Positions 1 through 12,472 of a stretch of DNA of 64,000 nucleotides are shown in pieces. The position numbers and the translations under genes were made by a program. The notes under the pieces are model-generated. The model was given only the letters and a program-made list of their open reading frames with translations. It did no database searches and had not been told where the DNA came from. This DNA comes from Halocaridina rubra (lineage: Eukaryota; Arthropoda; Malacostraca; Decapoda; Atyidae). The number at the start of each line of letters is the position of its first letter. Position 1 is the stretch's first letter. The DNA lies in assembly GCA_037179515.1 (NCBI GenBank), contig JAXCGZ010019223.1:12501-76500 (forward strand). The letters are read 5' to 3'.

Positions 1-333
1 ATTCGGGCCATGAAATTATCAAATAAGCACATTACATATGTGAAAACATGAATCATTTTTTACCCCGACCGGGACTCGAACCTAGGACTTATGATTACTA
101 AGTCAAGGCGCTACCACTACAGCACAGAAGGTTAAAAGGAATCCAACCTTATAGCCTATATCTGCTATACTTAATAATGAACGCATTCTATCTGAATGCC
201 ACTATGTTCATATTACAGATTCCCCAACCTCACTCGTGGATTCATTTTAGCATTTAATTCAAATCCCAATTTCATTAGGGCCATGAAATTATCAAATAAG
301 CACATTAAATATGTGAAAACATGAATCATTTTT

Positions 334-2793
334 TACCCCGACCGGGACTCGAACCTAGGACTTATGATTACTAAGTCAAGGCGCTACCACTACTGCACAG
401 AAGGTAGAAAGGAATCCAACCTTATAGCTTATATCTGCTATACTTAGGATTGAGCGCATTCTAACTGAATGCCACTATGTTCATATTACAGATTCTCCAA
501 CCTTACTCGTGGCTTCATTTTAGCATTTAACTCAAATCCCAATCTTATTCAGGCCATGAAATTATCAAATAAGCACATTACATATGTGAAAACATGAATC
601 ATTTTTTTCTTACCCCTACCGGGACTCGAAACTAGGACTTATGATTACTAAGTCAAGGCGCTACCACTACACCACAGAAAGTTAAAAGGAATCCAACCTT
701 ATAGCTTATATCTGCTATACTTAGGAATGAGCGCATTCTAACTGAATCCCATTTTGTTCTTATTACAGATTCCCCAACCTCACTCGTGGCTTCATTTTAG
801 CATTTAATTCAAATAACTATCTCATTCAGGTCATTAAATTATCAAATAAGCACATTACATATGTGAAAACATGAATCATTTTTTACCCCGACCGGGACTC
901 GAAACTAGGACTTATGATTACTAAGTCAAGGCGCTACCACTACACCACAGAAGGCTAAAAGGAATCTAACCTTATAGCTTATATCTGCTATGCTTAGGAA
1001 TGAACGCATTCAAACCGAATGCCAATATGTTCATATTACAGATTCCCCAACCTCACTCGTGGCTTCATTTTAGCATTTAATTCAAATCCCAATCTCATTC
1101 GGGCCATGAAATTATCAAATAAGCACATTACATATGTGAAAACATGAATCATTTTTTACCCCGACCGGGACTCGAACCTAGGACTTATAATTACTAAGTC
1201 AAGGCGCTACCACTACACCACCGAAGGTTAAAAGGAATCCAACCTTGTAGCTTATATCTGCTATACTTAGGAATGAACGCATTCTAACTGAATGCCACTA
1301 TGATCATATTACAGATTCCCCAACCTCACTCGTGGCTTCATTTTAGCATTTAATTCAAATCCCAATCTCATTCGGGCCATGAAATTATCAAATAAACACA
1401 TTACATATGTGAAAACATGAATCATTTTTTACCCCGACTGGGACTCGAACCTAATACTTATGATTACTAAGTCAAGGCACTACCACTACACCACAGAAGG
1501 TTAAAGGGAATCCAACCTTAAAGCTTATATCTGCTATACTTAGGAATGAACACATTCTAACTGAATGCCACTATCTTCATATTACAGATTCCCCAACCTA
1601 ACTCGTGGCTTCATTTTAGCATTTAATTCAAATCCCAATCTCATTCGGGCCATGAAATTATAAAATAAGCACATTACATATGTGAAACCATGAATCATTT
1701 TTTACCCCGACCGGGACTCGAACCTAGGACTTATGATTACTAAGTCAAGGCGCTACCACTACACCACAGAAGGTTAAAAAGAATCTAACCTTATAGCTTA
1801 TATCTGCTATACTTAGGAATGAACGCATTCTAACTGAATGCCACTATGTTCATATTACAGATTCCCCAACCTCACTCGTGGCTTCATTTTATCATTTAAT
1901 TCAAATCCCAATCTCATTCGGGCCATGAAATTATCAAATAAGCACATTACATATGTGAAAAATGAATCATTTTTTACCCCGACCGGGACTCGAACCTAGA
2001 ACTTATGATTACTAAGTCTAGGCGCTACCACTACACCACAGAAGGTTAAAAGGAATCCAACCTTATAGATTATATCTGCTATACTTAGGAATGAACACAT
2101 TCTAACTGAATGCCACTATGTTCATATAACAGATTCCCCAACCTCACTTGTGGCTTCATTTTTGTATTTAATTCAAATCCCAATCTTATTCGGGCCATGA
2201 AATTATCAAATAAGCACATTACATATGAGAAAACATGAATCATTTTTTATCCCGACCGGGACTCGAACATAGGACTTATGATTACTAAGTCAAGGCGCTA
2301 CCACTACACCACAGAATTTTAAAAGGAATCCAATCTTATTGCATATATCTGCTATACTTAGGAATGAACGCATTCTAACTGAATGCCACTGTGTTCATAT
2401 TACAGATTCCCCAACCTCACTCGTGGCTTCATTTTAGCATTTAATTCAAATCAAAATCTCATTCGGGCCATGAAATTATCAAATAAGCACATTACATATG
2501 TGAAAACATGAATCATTTTTTACCCCCACCGGGACCTGAACCTAGGATTTATGATTGCTAAGTCAAGGCTCTACCACTACACCACAAAAGGTTAAAAAGA
2601 ATCCAACCTTATAGCTTATATCTGCTATACTTAGGAATGAATGCATTCTAACTGAATGCCACTATGTTCATATTACAGATTCCCCAACCTCACTCGTGGC
2701 TTTATTTTAGCATTTAATTCAAATCCCAATCTCATTCGGGCCATGAAATTATCAAATAAGCACATTACATATGTGAAAACATGAATCATTTTT
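334..2793 (-). repeat. Left-arm higher-order repeat, copy 1 (9 monomers, 2460 bp)
   Basis: Nine consecutive monomers that recur in the same order 2460 bp downstream. Shared private variants fix the phase. The copy at 334 has ACTGCACAGAAGGTAGAAAGG next to a GGATTGAGCGC variant, matched at 2794. The TTTTCTTAC insertion at 605 is matched at 3065. The altered 5' end at 2521 (ACCACAAAAGG) is matched at 4981. The first monomer of the window, at 61, does not match the monomer at 2521, which sets the left limit of the block. Confidence 0.85.
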
Positions 2794-5253
2794 TACCCCG
2801 ACTGGGACTCGAACTTAGGCCTTATGATTACTAAGTCAAGGCGCTACCACTACTGCACAGAAGGTAGAAAGGAATCCAACCTTATAGCTTATATCTGCTA
2901 TACTTAGGATTGAGCGCATTCTAACTGAATGCCACTATGTTCATATTACAGATTCTCCAACCTTACTCGTGGCTTCATTTTAGCATTTAATTCAAATCCC
3001 AATCTTATTCAGGCCATGAAATTATCAAATAAGCACATTACATATGTGAAAACATGAATCATTTTTTTCTTACCATTACCGGGACTCGAACCTAGGACTT
3101 ATGATTACTAAGTCAAGGCGCTACCACTACACCACAGAAAGTTAAAAGGAATCCAACCTTATAGCTTATATCTGCTATACTTAGGAATGAGCGCATTCTA
3201 ACTGAATGCCATTTTGTTCATATTACAGATTCCCCAACCTCACTCGTGGCTTCATTTTAGCATTTAATTCAAATAACAATCTCATTCAGGTCATTAAATT
3301 ATCAAATAAGCACATTACATATGTGAAAACATGAATCATTTTTTACCCCGACCGGGACTCGAACCTAGGACTTATGATTACTAAGTCAAGCCGCTACCAC
3401 TACACCACAGAAGGCTAAAAGGAATTTAACCTTATAGCTTATATCTGCTATACTTAGGAATGAACGCATTCAAACTGAATGTCAATATGTTCATATTACA
3501 GATTCCCCAACCTCACTCGTGGCTTCATTTTAGCATTTAATTCAAATCCCAATCTCATTCGGGCCATGAAATTATCAAATTAGCACATTACATATGTGAA
3601 AACATGAATCATTTTTTACCCCGACCGGGACTCGAACCTAGGACTTATAATTACTAAGTCAAGGCGCTACCACTACACCACAGAAGGTTAAAAGGAATCC
3701 AACCTTGTAGCTTATATCTGCTATACTTAGGAATGAACGCATTCTAACTGAATGCCACTATGATCATATTACAGATTCCCCAACCTCACTCGTGGCTTCA
3801 TTTTAGCATTTAATTCAAATCCCAATCTCATTCGGGCCATGAAATTATCAAATAAACACATTACATATGTGAAAACATGAATCATTTTTTACCCCAACTG
3901 GGACTCGAACCTAATACTTATGATTACTAAGTCAAGGCACTACCACTACACCACAGAAGGTTAAAGGGAATCCAACCATAAAGCTTATATCTGCTATACT
4001 TAGGAATGAACACATTCTAACTGAATGCCACTATCTTCATATTACAGATTCCCCAACCTAACTCGTGGCTTCATTTTAGCATTTAATTCAAATCCCAATC
4101 TCATTCGGGCCATGAAATTATAAAATAAGCACATTACATATGTGAAACCATGAATCATTTTTTACCCCGACCGGGACTCGAACCTAGGACTTATGATTAC
4201 TAAGTCAAGGCGCTACCACTACACCACAGAAGGTTAAAAAGAATCTAACCTTATAGCTTATATCTGCTATACTTAGGAATGAACGCATTCTAACTGAATG
4301 CCACTATGTTCATATTACAGATTCCCCAACCTCACTCGTGGCTTCATTTTATCATTTAATTCAAATCCCAATATCATTCTGGACATGAAATTATCAAATA
4401 AGCACATTATATATGTGAAAAATGAATCATTTTTTACCCCGACCGGGACTCGAACCTAGAACTTATGATTACTAAGTCAAGGCGCTACCACTACATCACA
4501 GAAGGTTAAAAGGAATCCAACCTTATAGATTATATCTGCTATACTTAGGAATGAACACATTCTAACTGAATGCCACTATGTTCATATAACAAATTCCCCA
4601 ACCTCACTTGTGGCTTCATTTTTGTATTTAATTCAAATCCCAATCTTATTCGGGCCATGAAATTATCAAATAAGCACATTACATATGAGAAAACATGAAT
4701 CATTTTTTATTCCGACCGGGACTCGAACATAGGACTTATGATTACTAAGTCAAGGCGCTACCACTACACCACAGAAGGTTAAAAGGAATCCAATCTTATT
4801 GCATATATCTGCTATACTTAGGAATGAACGCATTCTAACTGAATGCCACTGTGTTCATATTACAGATTCCCCAACCTCACTCGTGGCTTCATTTTAGCAT
4901 TTAATTCAAATCAAAATCTCATTCGGGCCATGAAATTATCAAATAAGCACATTACATATGTGAAAATATGAATCATTTTTTACCCCCACCGGGACTTGAA
5001 CCTAGGATTTATGATTACTAAGTCAAGGCGCTACCACTACACCACAAAAGGTTAAAAAGAATCCAACCTTATAGCTTATATCTGCTATACTTAGGAATGA
5101 ACGCATTCTAACTGAATGCCACTATGTTCATATTACAGATTCCCCAACCTCACTCGTGGCTTTATTTTAGCATTTAATTGAAATCCCAATCTCATTCGGG
5201 CCATGAAATTATCAAGTAAGCACATTACATATGTGAAAAAATGAATCATTTTT
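2794..5253 (-). repeat. Left-arm higher-order repeat, copy 2 (9 monomers, 2460 bp)
   Basis: Second copy of the 9-monomer block at 334-2793, with a constant offset of 2460 bp throughout. Only scattered substitutions separate the copies, for example CCCCTACC at 612 against CCATTACC at 3072. The match stops at about 5254, where the next monomer lacks the GCACAGAAGGTAGAAAGG marker expected for a third copy. Block duplication by unequal exchange or a similar process is the simplest explanation (inference). Confidence 0.85.
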
Positions 5254-8062
5254 TACCCCGACCGGGACTCAAACTTAGGACTTATGATTACTAAGTCAAG
5301 GCGCTATCACCACACCACAGAAGGTTAAAAGGAATCCAACCTTATAGCTTATATCTGCTATACTTAGGAATGAACGCATTCTAACTGAATGCCACTATGT
5401 TTAAATTACAGATATCCCCAACCTCATGCGTGGCTTCATTTTAGCATTTAATTCAAATCCCAATCTCATTCGGGCCATGAAATTATCAAATAAGCACATT
5501 ACATATGTGAAAACATGAATAATTTTTTTTACCCCAACCGGGACTCGAACCTCATACTTATGTATACTAAATCATGGTGCTACCACTACACCACAGAAGG
5601 TTAAAAGGAATCCAACCTTATAGCTTATATCTGCTATACTTAGGAATGAATGCATTCTAACTGAATGCCACTATGTTCATATTATACATTCCCCAACCTC
5701 ACTCGTGGCTTCATTTTAGCATTTAATTGAAATCCCACTCTCATTCGGGCCATGAAATTATCAAATAAGCACATTACATATGTGAAAACATGAATAATTT
5801 TTTACCCCGACCGGGACTCGAACATAGGACTTATGATTACTAAGTCAAAGCGCTACCAATACACCAGAGAAGGTTAAAAGGAATTTAATCTTATAGCATA
5901 TATCTGCTATACTTAGGAATGAACGCATTCTAACTGAATGCCACTGTGTTCATATTACAGATTCCCTAACCTCACTCGTGGCTTCATTTTAGCATTTAAT
6001 TCAAATCCCAATCTCATTCGGGCCATGAAATAATCAAATAAGCACATTACATATGTGAAAACATGAATCATTTTTTACCCCGACCGGGACTTGAACCTAG
6101 GATTTATGATTACTAAGTCAAGGCACTACCACTACACCACAGAAGGTTAAAAGGAATCCAACCTTATAGCTTATATCTGCTGTACTTAGGAATGAACGCA
6201 TTCTAACTGAATGCCACAATGTTCATATTACAGATTCCCCATCCTCACTCGTGGCTTTATTTTAGCATTTAATTCAAATCCCAATCTTATTCGGGCCATG
6301 AAATTATCAAATAAGCACATTACATATGTGAAAACGTGAAACATTTTTTACCCCGACCGGGACTCGAACCTAGGACTTATGATTACTAAGTCAAGGCGCT
6401 ACCACTACACTACAGAAGGTTAAAAGGAATCCAACCTTATAGCTTATATCTGCTATACTTAGGAATGAACGCATTCTAACTGAATGCCACTATGTTCATA
6501 TTACAGATTTCCCAACCTCATTTGTAGCTTCATTTTAGCATTTAATTGAAATCCCAATCTCATTTGGGCCATGAAATTATCAAATAAGCACATTACATAT
6601 GTGAAAACATGAATAATTTTTTACCCCGACCAGGACTCGAACATAGGACTTCTGATTACTAAGTCAAGGCGCTACCACTACACCAGAGAAGGTTAAAAGG
6701 AATCCAATCTTATAGCATATATCTGCTATACTTAGGAATAAACGCATTCTAACTGAATGCCACTATGTTCATATTACAGATTCCCCAACCTCACTCGTGG
6801 CTTCATTTTAGCATTTAATTCAAATCCCAATCTCATTCGGGCCATGAAATAATCAAATAAGCACATTACAAATGTGAAAACATGAATCATTTTTTACCCC
6901 GACTGGGACTCGAACCTAGGACTTATTATTACTAAGTCAAGGCGCTACCATTGCACCAGAGAAGGTTAAAAGGAATCCAACCTTATAGCTTATATTTGCT
7001 ATACTTAGGAATGAACGCATTTCAACTGAATGCCACTATGTTCATATTACAAATTCTTCAACAACACTTGTAGCTTCATTTTAGCATTTAATTCAAATCC
7101 CAATCTCATTCAGGCCATGAAATTATCAAATAAGCACATTACATATGTGAAAACATGAGTCATTTTTTACCCCGACCGGGACTCGAACCTAGGACTTATA
7201 ATTACTAACTCAATGCGCTACCACTACACCACAGAAGGTTAAAAGGAATCCAACCTTATAGCTTATATCTGCTATACTTAGGATTGAACGCATTCTAACT
7301 GAATGCCACTATGTTCATATTACAGATATCCCCAACCTCACTCGTGGCTTCATTTTAGCATTTAATTCAAATCCCAATCTCATTCGGGTCATGAAATTAT
7401 CAAATAAGCACATTACATATGTGAAAACATGAATAATTTTTTTTACCCCGACCGGGACTCGAACCTAATACTTATGAATACTAAATCAAGGCGCTACCAC
7501 TACACCACAGAAGGTTAAAAGGAATCCAACCTTATAGCTTATATCTGCTATACTTAGGAATGAACGCATTCTAACTGAATGCCACTATGTTCATATTATA
7601 GATTCCCCAACCTCACTCGTGGCTTCATTTTAGCATTTAATTCAAATCCCAATATCATTCGGGACATGAAATTATCAAATAAGCACATTACATATGTGAA
7701 AAAATGAATAATTTTTTACCCCGACCAGGACTCGAACCTAGGACTTATGATTACTAAGTCAAGGCACTACCACTACACCACAGAAGGTTAAAAGGAATCC
7801 AACCTTATAGATTATATCTGCTAATCTTAGGACTGAACGCATTCTAACTGAATGCCACTATGTTCATATAACAGATTCCCCAACCTCACTCGTGGCTTCA
7901 TTTTAGTATTTAATTCAAATCCCAAGCTCATTCGGGCCATGAAATTATCAAATAAGCACATTACATATGTGAAAACATGAATCATTTTTTACCCCGACCG
8001 GGACTCGAACATAGGACTTATGATTACTAAGTCAAGGCGCTACCACTACACCACAGAAGGTT
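5254..8062 (-). repeat. Left-arm monomers with a 7-unit and a 3-unit periodicity
   Basis: Eleven monomers next to the inversion that do not follow the 9-monomer repeat. Positions 5254-5802 resemble 7168-7716 at an offset of 1914 bp (7 units). They share GATATCCCC in the spacer and an AATACTTATG-type variant in the tRNA-like part. Positions 5803-6348 resemble 6622-7167 at an offset of 819 bp (3 units), sharing ACCAGAGAAGG and ATAATCAAATAAGC. The copies are more diverged than in 334-5253, as if homogenisation were weaker near the junction (inference). Confidence 0.65.
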
Positions 8063-8070
8063 AAAGGTCC
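8059..8070. other. Inversion junction between the two arms
   Basis: The left arm runs normally through its last tRNA-like copy to 8062 plus the following AAAGG. From about 8067 the sequence reads as the plus-strand unit, beginning in the middle of a tRNA-like segment at GTCCTAGG. The left copy is intact at its 5' end; the right copy lacks its first 46 or so nucleotides. The junction therefore lies within a few bases of 8065 and shows a possible 1-2 base overlap (GG). It is not a symmetric palindrome. It could be a true inversion breakpoint or an assembly join, which sequence alone cannot tell apart. Confidence 0.9.
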
Positions 8071-8093
8071 TAGGTTAGAGTCCCGGTCGGGGT
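8067..8093 (+). pseudogene. 5'-truncated tRNA-like copy at the junction
   Basis: Only the 3' 27 nt of the tRNA-like segment remain: the T arm and acceptor 3' side, ending GGTCGGGGTA. The B box is damaged (GGTTAGAGTCC instead of GGTTCGAGTCC), and the A box has been removed by the inversion breakpoint. The following spacer has a short deletion near 8205 (ACATAATTCAG), so this is one of the more degraded units in the right arm. Confidence 0.85.
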
Positions 8094-8289
8094 AAAAAAT
8101 GATTCATGTTTTCACATATGAAATGTGCTTATTTGAAAATTTCATGGCCCGAATGAGATTGGGATTTGAATTAAATGCCAAAATGAAGCCACGAGTGAGG
8201 TTGGGGACTCTATAATATGAACATAATTCAGTTAGAATGCGTTCATTCCTAAGTATAGCATATATAAGCTATAATGTTGGATGCCTTTT

Positions 8290-9660
8290 AACCTTCTGTG
8301 GTGTAGTGGAAGAGCCTTGACTTAGTAATTATAAGTCCTAGGTTCGAGTCCCTTTCGGGGTAAAAAATGATTCATGTTTTCACATATGTAATGTGCTTAT
8401 TTGATAATTTCATGGCCCGAATGAGATTGGGATTTGAATTAAATGCTAAAATGAAGCCACGAGTGAGGTTGGGGAATCTGTAATATGAACATAGTGGCAT
8501 TCAGTTAGAATGCGTTCATTCCTAAGTATAGCAGATATAAGCTATATGGTTAGATTCCTTTTAACCTTCTGTGGTGTAGTGGTAGTGCCTTGACTTTGTA
8601 ATCATAAGTCCTATGTTCGAGTCCCGGTCGGTGTAAAAAATGATTCATGTTTTCACATATGTAATGTGCTTCTTTGATAATTTCATGGCCCGAATGAGAT
8701 TGGGATTTTAATTAAATACTAAAATGAAGCCACGAGTGAGGTTTGGGAATCTGTAATATGAACATAGTGGCATTCAGTTAGAATGCATTCATTCCTAAGT
8801 ATAGCAGATATAAGCTATAAGGTTGGATTCCTTTTAACCTTCTGTGGTGTAGTGGTAGCGCCTTGACTTATTAATCTCATATGTCCTAGGTTAGAGTCCT
8901 GGTCGGGGTAAAAAATGATTAATGTTTTCACATATGTAATGTGCTTATTTGATAATTTCATGGCCCGAATGAGATTGGGATTTGAATTAAATGCTAAAAT
9001 GAAGCCACGAGTGAGGTTGGGGAATCTTTAATATGAACATAGTGGCATTCAGTTAGAATGCGTTCATTCCTAAGTATAGCAGATATAAGCTATAAGGTTG
9101 GATTCCTTTTAACCTTCTTTGGTGTAGTGGTAGCGCCTTGACTTAGTAATCATAAGTCCTCGGTTCGAGTCCCGGTCGGGGTAAAAAATGATTCATGTTA
9201 TCACATATGTAATGTGCTTATTTGATAATTTCATGGCCTGAATGAGATTGGGATTTGAATTAAATGCTAAAATGAAGCCACGAGTGAGGTTGGGGAATCT
9301 ATAATATGAACATAGTGGCATTCAGTTAGAATGCATTCATTCCTAAGTATAGCAGATATAAGCTATAAGGTTGGATTCCTTTTAACCTTCTGTGGTGTAG
9401 TGGTAGCGCCCTGACTTAGTAATCATAAGTCCTAGGTTCGAGTCCTGGTCGAGGTAAAAAAAAAATGATTCATGTTTTCACATATGTAATATGCTTATTT
9501 GATAATTTCATGGCCCGAATGAGATTGGGATTAAAATTAAATGCTAAAATGAAGCCACGAGTGAGGTTGGGTAATCTGTAATATGAACATAGTGGCATTC
9601 AGTTAGAATGCATTCATTCATAAGTATAGCAGATATAAGCTATAAGGTTGGATTGCTTTT
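8290..9660 (+). repeat. Five junction-proximal right-arm monomers
   Basis: tRNA-like copies start at 8290, 8563, 8836, 9111 and 9384. They carry many private changes: a D-arm variant GTGGAAGAGCC in the first, GTAATCTCATATG in the third and CTTTGGTG in the fourth. They are not part of the block repeats that begin at 9661. As on the left side of the junction, the monomers here look less homogenised than those further away. Confidence 0.75.
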
Positions 9661-9933
9661 AACCTTCTGTGGTGTAGTGGTAGCGCCTTGACTTAGTAAT
9701 CATAAGTCCTAGGTTCGAGTACTGGTTGGGGTAAAAAATGATTCATGTTTTCACATATGTAATGTGTTTATTTGATAATTTCATGGCCCGAATGAGATTG
9801 GGATTTGAATTAAATGCTAAAATGAAGCCACGAGTGAGGTTGTGTAATCTGTAATATGAACATAGTGGCATTCAGCTAGAATGCTTTCATTCCTAAGTAC
9901 AGCAGATATAAGCTATAAGGTTGGATTCCTTTT

Positions 9934-10006
9934 AACCTTCTGTGGTGTATTGGTAGCGTCTTGACTTAGCAATCATAAGTCCTAGTTTCGAGACCCGGTC
10001 GGGGTA
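9934..10006 (+). pseudogene. tRNA-like subfamily with TTAGCAA loop
   Basis: A distinct subfamily with linked changes: GTATTGG A-box end, GCGTCTTGAC, TTAGCAATC in the anticodon arm, and CTAGTTTCGAGACC at the B box. Members start at 9934, 13493, 16783, 21439, 22807, 39779, 40880, 45258, 50184, 54832 and 58659. Under the same tentative reading used for the consensus, the anticodon would be AGC (Ala) instead of AGT (Thr). The A-run after these copies is long, and CATATTTTCAC keeps the T4. Confidence 0.75.
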
Positions 10007-12399
10007 AAAAAAAGAAGATTCATATTTTCACATATGTAATGTGCCTATTTGAAAATTTCATGTCCCGAATGAGATTGGGATTTGAATTAAATGCAAAAAT
10101 GAAGCCACGAGTGAGGTTGGGGAATCAGTAAGATGAACATAGTGGCATTCAGTTAGAATGCGTTTATTCCTAAGTATAGCAGATATAAGCTATAAGGTTG
10201 GATTCCTTTTAACCTTCTGTGGTGTAGTGGTAGCGCCTTGACTTAGTAATCATAAATCCTAGGTTCGAGTCCCGGTCGGGGTAAAAAATGATTCATGTTT
10301 TCATATATGTAATGTGCTTATTTGATAATTTCATGGCCCGAATGAGATTGGGATTTGAATTAAATGCTAAAATGAAGCCACGAGTGAGATTGGGGAATCT
10401 GTAATATGAGAATAGTGGCATTCAGTTAGAATGCATTCCTTCCTAAGTATAGCAGATATAAGCTATAAGTTTGGATTCATTTTAACCTTCTGTGGTGTAG
10501 TGGTAGCGCCTTGACTTAGTAATCATAAGTCCTAGGTTCGAGTTCTTGTCGGGGTAAAAAATGATTCATGTTTTCAAATATGTAATGTGCTTATTTGATA
10601 ATTTCATGGCCCGAATGAGATTGGGATTTGAATTAAATGCTAAAATGAAGCAACGAGTGAGGTTGGGGAATCTGTAATATGAACATAGTGGCATTCAGTT
10701 AGAATGCGTTCATTCCTAAATATAGCAGATATATGCTATAAGGTTGGATTCCATTTAACCTTCTGTGGTGTATTGGTAGCGCCTTGACTTAGTAATCATA
10801 AGTCCTAGGTTCGAGTCCCGGTTGGGGTAAAAAAAAAAATCATGTTTTCACATATGTAATATGCTTATTTGATAATTTCATGGCACGAATGAGAGTGGGA
10901 TTTGAATTAAATGCTAAAATGAAGCCACGAGTGAGGTTGGGAAATCTGTAATATGAACATAGTGGCATTCAGTTAGAATGTGTTCATTCCTAAGTATAGC
11001 AGATATAAGCTATAAGGTTGGATTCCTTTTAACCTTCTGTGGTGTAGTGGTAGCGCCTTGACTTAGTAATCATAAGTTCTAGGTTTGAGACCCGGTCGGG
11101 GTAAAAAATGATTCATGATTTCACATATGTAATGTGCTAATTTGAAAATTTTATGGCCCGAATGAGATTGGGATTTGAATTAAATGCTAAAATGAAGCCA
11201 CGAGTGAGGTTTTGGAATCTGTAATATGAACATAGTGGCATTCAGTTAGAATGCGTTCATTCCTAAGTATAGCAGATATAAGCTATAAAGTTGGATTCCT
11301 TTTAACCTTCTGTGGTGTAGTAGTAGCGCCTTGACTTAGTAATCATAAGTCCTAGGTTCGAGTCCCGGTCGGGGTAAAGAAAAAATGATTCATGTTTTCA
11401 CATATGTAATGTGCTTCTTTGATAATTTCATGGCCCGAATGAGATTGGGATTTGAATTAAATGCTAAAATGAAGCCACAAGTGAGGTTGGGGAATCTGTA
11501 ATATGAACATAGTGGCATTCAGTTAGAATGCGTTCATTCCTAAGTATAGCAGATATAAGCTATAATGTTTGATTCCTTTTAACCTTCTGGGGTGAAGTGG
11601 TAGCGCCTTGACTTAGTAATCATAAGTCCTAGGTTCGAGTCCCGGTCGGGGTAAAAAATGATTCATGTTTTCACATATGTAATGTGCTTATTTGATAATT
11701 TCATGGCCCGAATGAGATTGGGATTTGAATTAAATGCTAAAATGAAGCCACGAGTGAAGTTGGGGAATCTGTAATATGATTATAGTTGCATTCAGTTAGA
11801 ATGCGTTTACTCCTAAGTATGGCAGATATAAGCTATAAGGTTGGATTCCATTTAACCTTCTGTGGTGTAGTGGTAGCGCCTTGACTTAGTAATCATAAGT
11901 CCTAGGCTCGAGTCCCGGTCGGGGTAAAAAGTGATTCATGTTGTCACATATGTAATGTGCTTATTTGATAATTTCATGGCCCGAATGAGATTGGGATTTG
12001 AATTAAATGCTAAAATGAAGCCACGAGTGAGTTTGGTTATTCTGTAATATGAACATAGTGGCATTCAGTTAGAATGTGTTCATTCCTAAGTATAGCAGAT
12101 ATAAGCTATAAGGTTGGATTCCTTTTAACCTTCTGTGGTGTAGTGGTAGTGCCTTGACTTAGTAATCATAAGTCCTAGGTTCGAGTCCCGGTCGGGGTAA
12201 AAAATGATTCATGTTTTCACATATGTAATGTGCTTATTTGATAATTTCATGGCCCGAATGAGATTGGGATTTGAATTAAATGCAAAAATGAAGCCACGAG
12301 TGAGGTTGGGGAATCTGTAATATGAACATAGTGGCATTCAATTAGAATGCGTTCATTCCTCTGTATAGCAGATATAAGCTATAAGGTTGGATTCCTTTT

Positions 12400-12472
12400 A
12401 ACCTTCTGTGGTGTAGTGGTAGCGCCTTGACTTAGTAATCATAAGTACTAGGTTCAAGTCCAGGTCTGGGTA
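12400..12472 (+). pseudogene. tRNA-like subfamily with TTCAAG B box and CCAGGTCTGG stem
   Basis: Linked changes: AGTACTAGG, B box GGTTCAAGTCC and 3' part CCAGGTCTGGG instead of CCCGGTCGGGG. Members start at 12400, 15688, 19246, 25275, 32390, 43892, 57568 and 61394. Two more (29651 and 37862) have CCAGGTTTGGG. The B box carries a G to A change at an otherwise conserved position, so Pol III recognition may be weakened. Confidence 0.75.

Larger units (their letters stand above)
61..8062 (-). pseudogene. 30 tRNA-like copies of the left arm
   Basis: Each copy is about 73 nt on the minus strand. Left-hand ends (3' end of the tRNA-like part) are at 61, 334, 611, 884, 1157, 1430, 1703, 1975, 2248, 2521, 2794, 3071, 3344, 3617, 3890, 4163, 4435, 4708, 4981, 5254, 5530, 5803, 6076, 6349, 6622, 6895, 7168, 7444, 7717 and 7990. 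Most retain the B box (GGTTCGAGTCC on the minus strand) and the A box TGGTGTAGTGG. Variants include a degenerate 3' half at 2521 with loop TTAGCAA, and an altered A-box region in the copies at 5803, 6622 and 6895, where the plus strand reads ACCAGAGAAGG. The copies are tRNA-derived by motif content. The anticodon stem does not fold canonically, so translation function is unlikely. Confidence 0.8.
1..8066 (-). repeat. Left arm of a 273-bp tRNA-derived satellite array
   Basis: Head-to-tail tandem repeats with the tRNA-like part on the minus strand. Thirty complete copies are present, and neighbouring copies are mostly 272-277 bp apart (mean about 273.4 bp). The window opens inside a spacer, so the array continues to the left. 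Units differ by scattered substitutions and small indels, such as a 4-nt insertion beside the A/T run near 605 and 3065. All six frames are broken by frequent stops, and no open reading frame of gene size exists. The unit is the same as in the right arm, only reversed. No sequence outside the repeat was found. Centromeric, pericentromeric or other heterochromatic location is possible but cannot be decided from sequence alone. Confidence 0.97.

Noticed and set aside
8000..8140. Perfect palindrome or hairpin-type fold-back at the polarity switch
   Set aside because: The left copy is complete and the right copy is cut in the middle, so the arms do not mirror each other base for base at the junction. 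Only the longer-range unit orientation is inverted.
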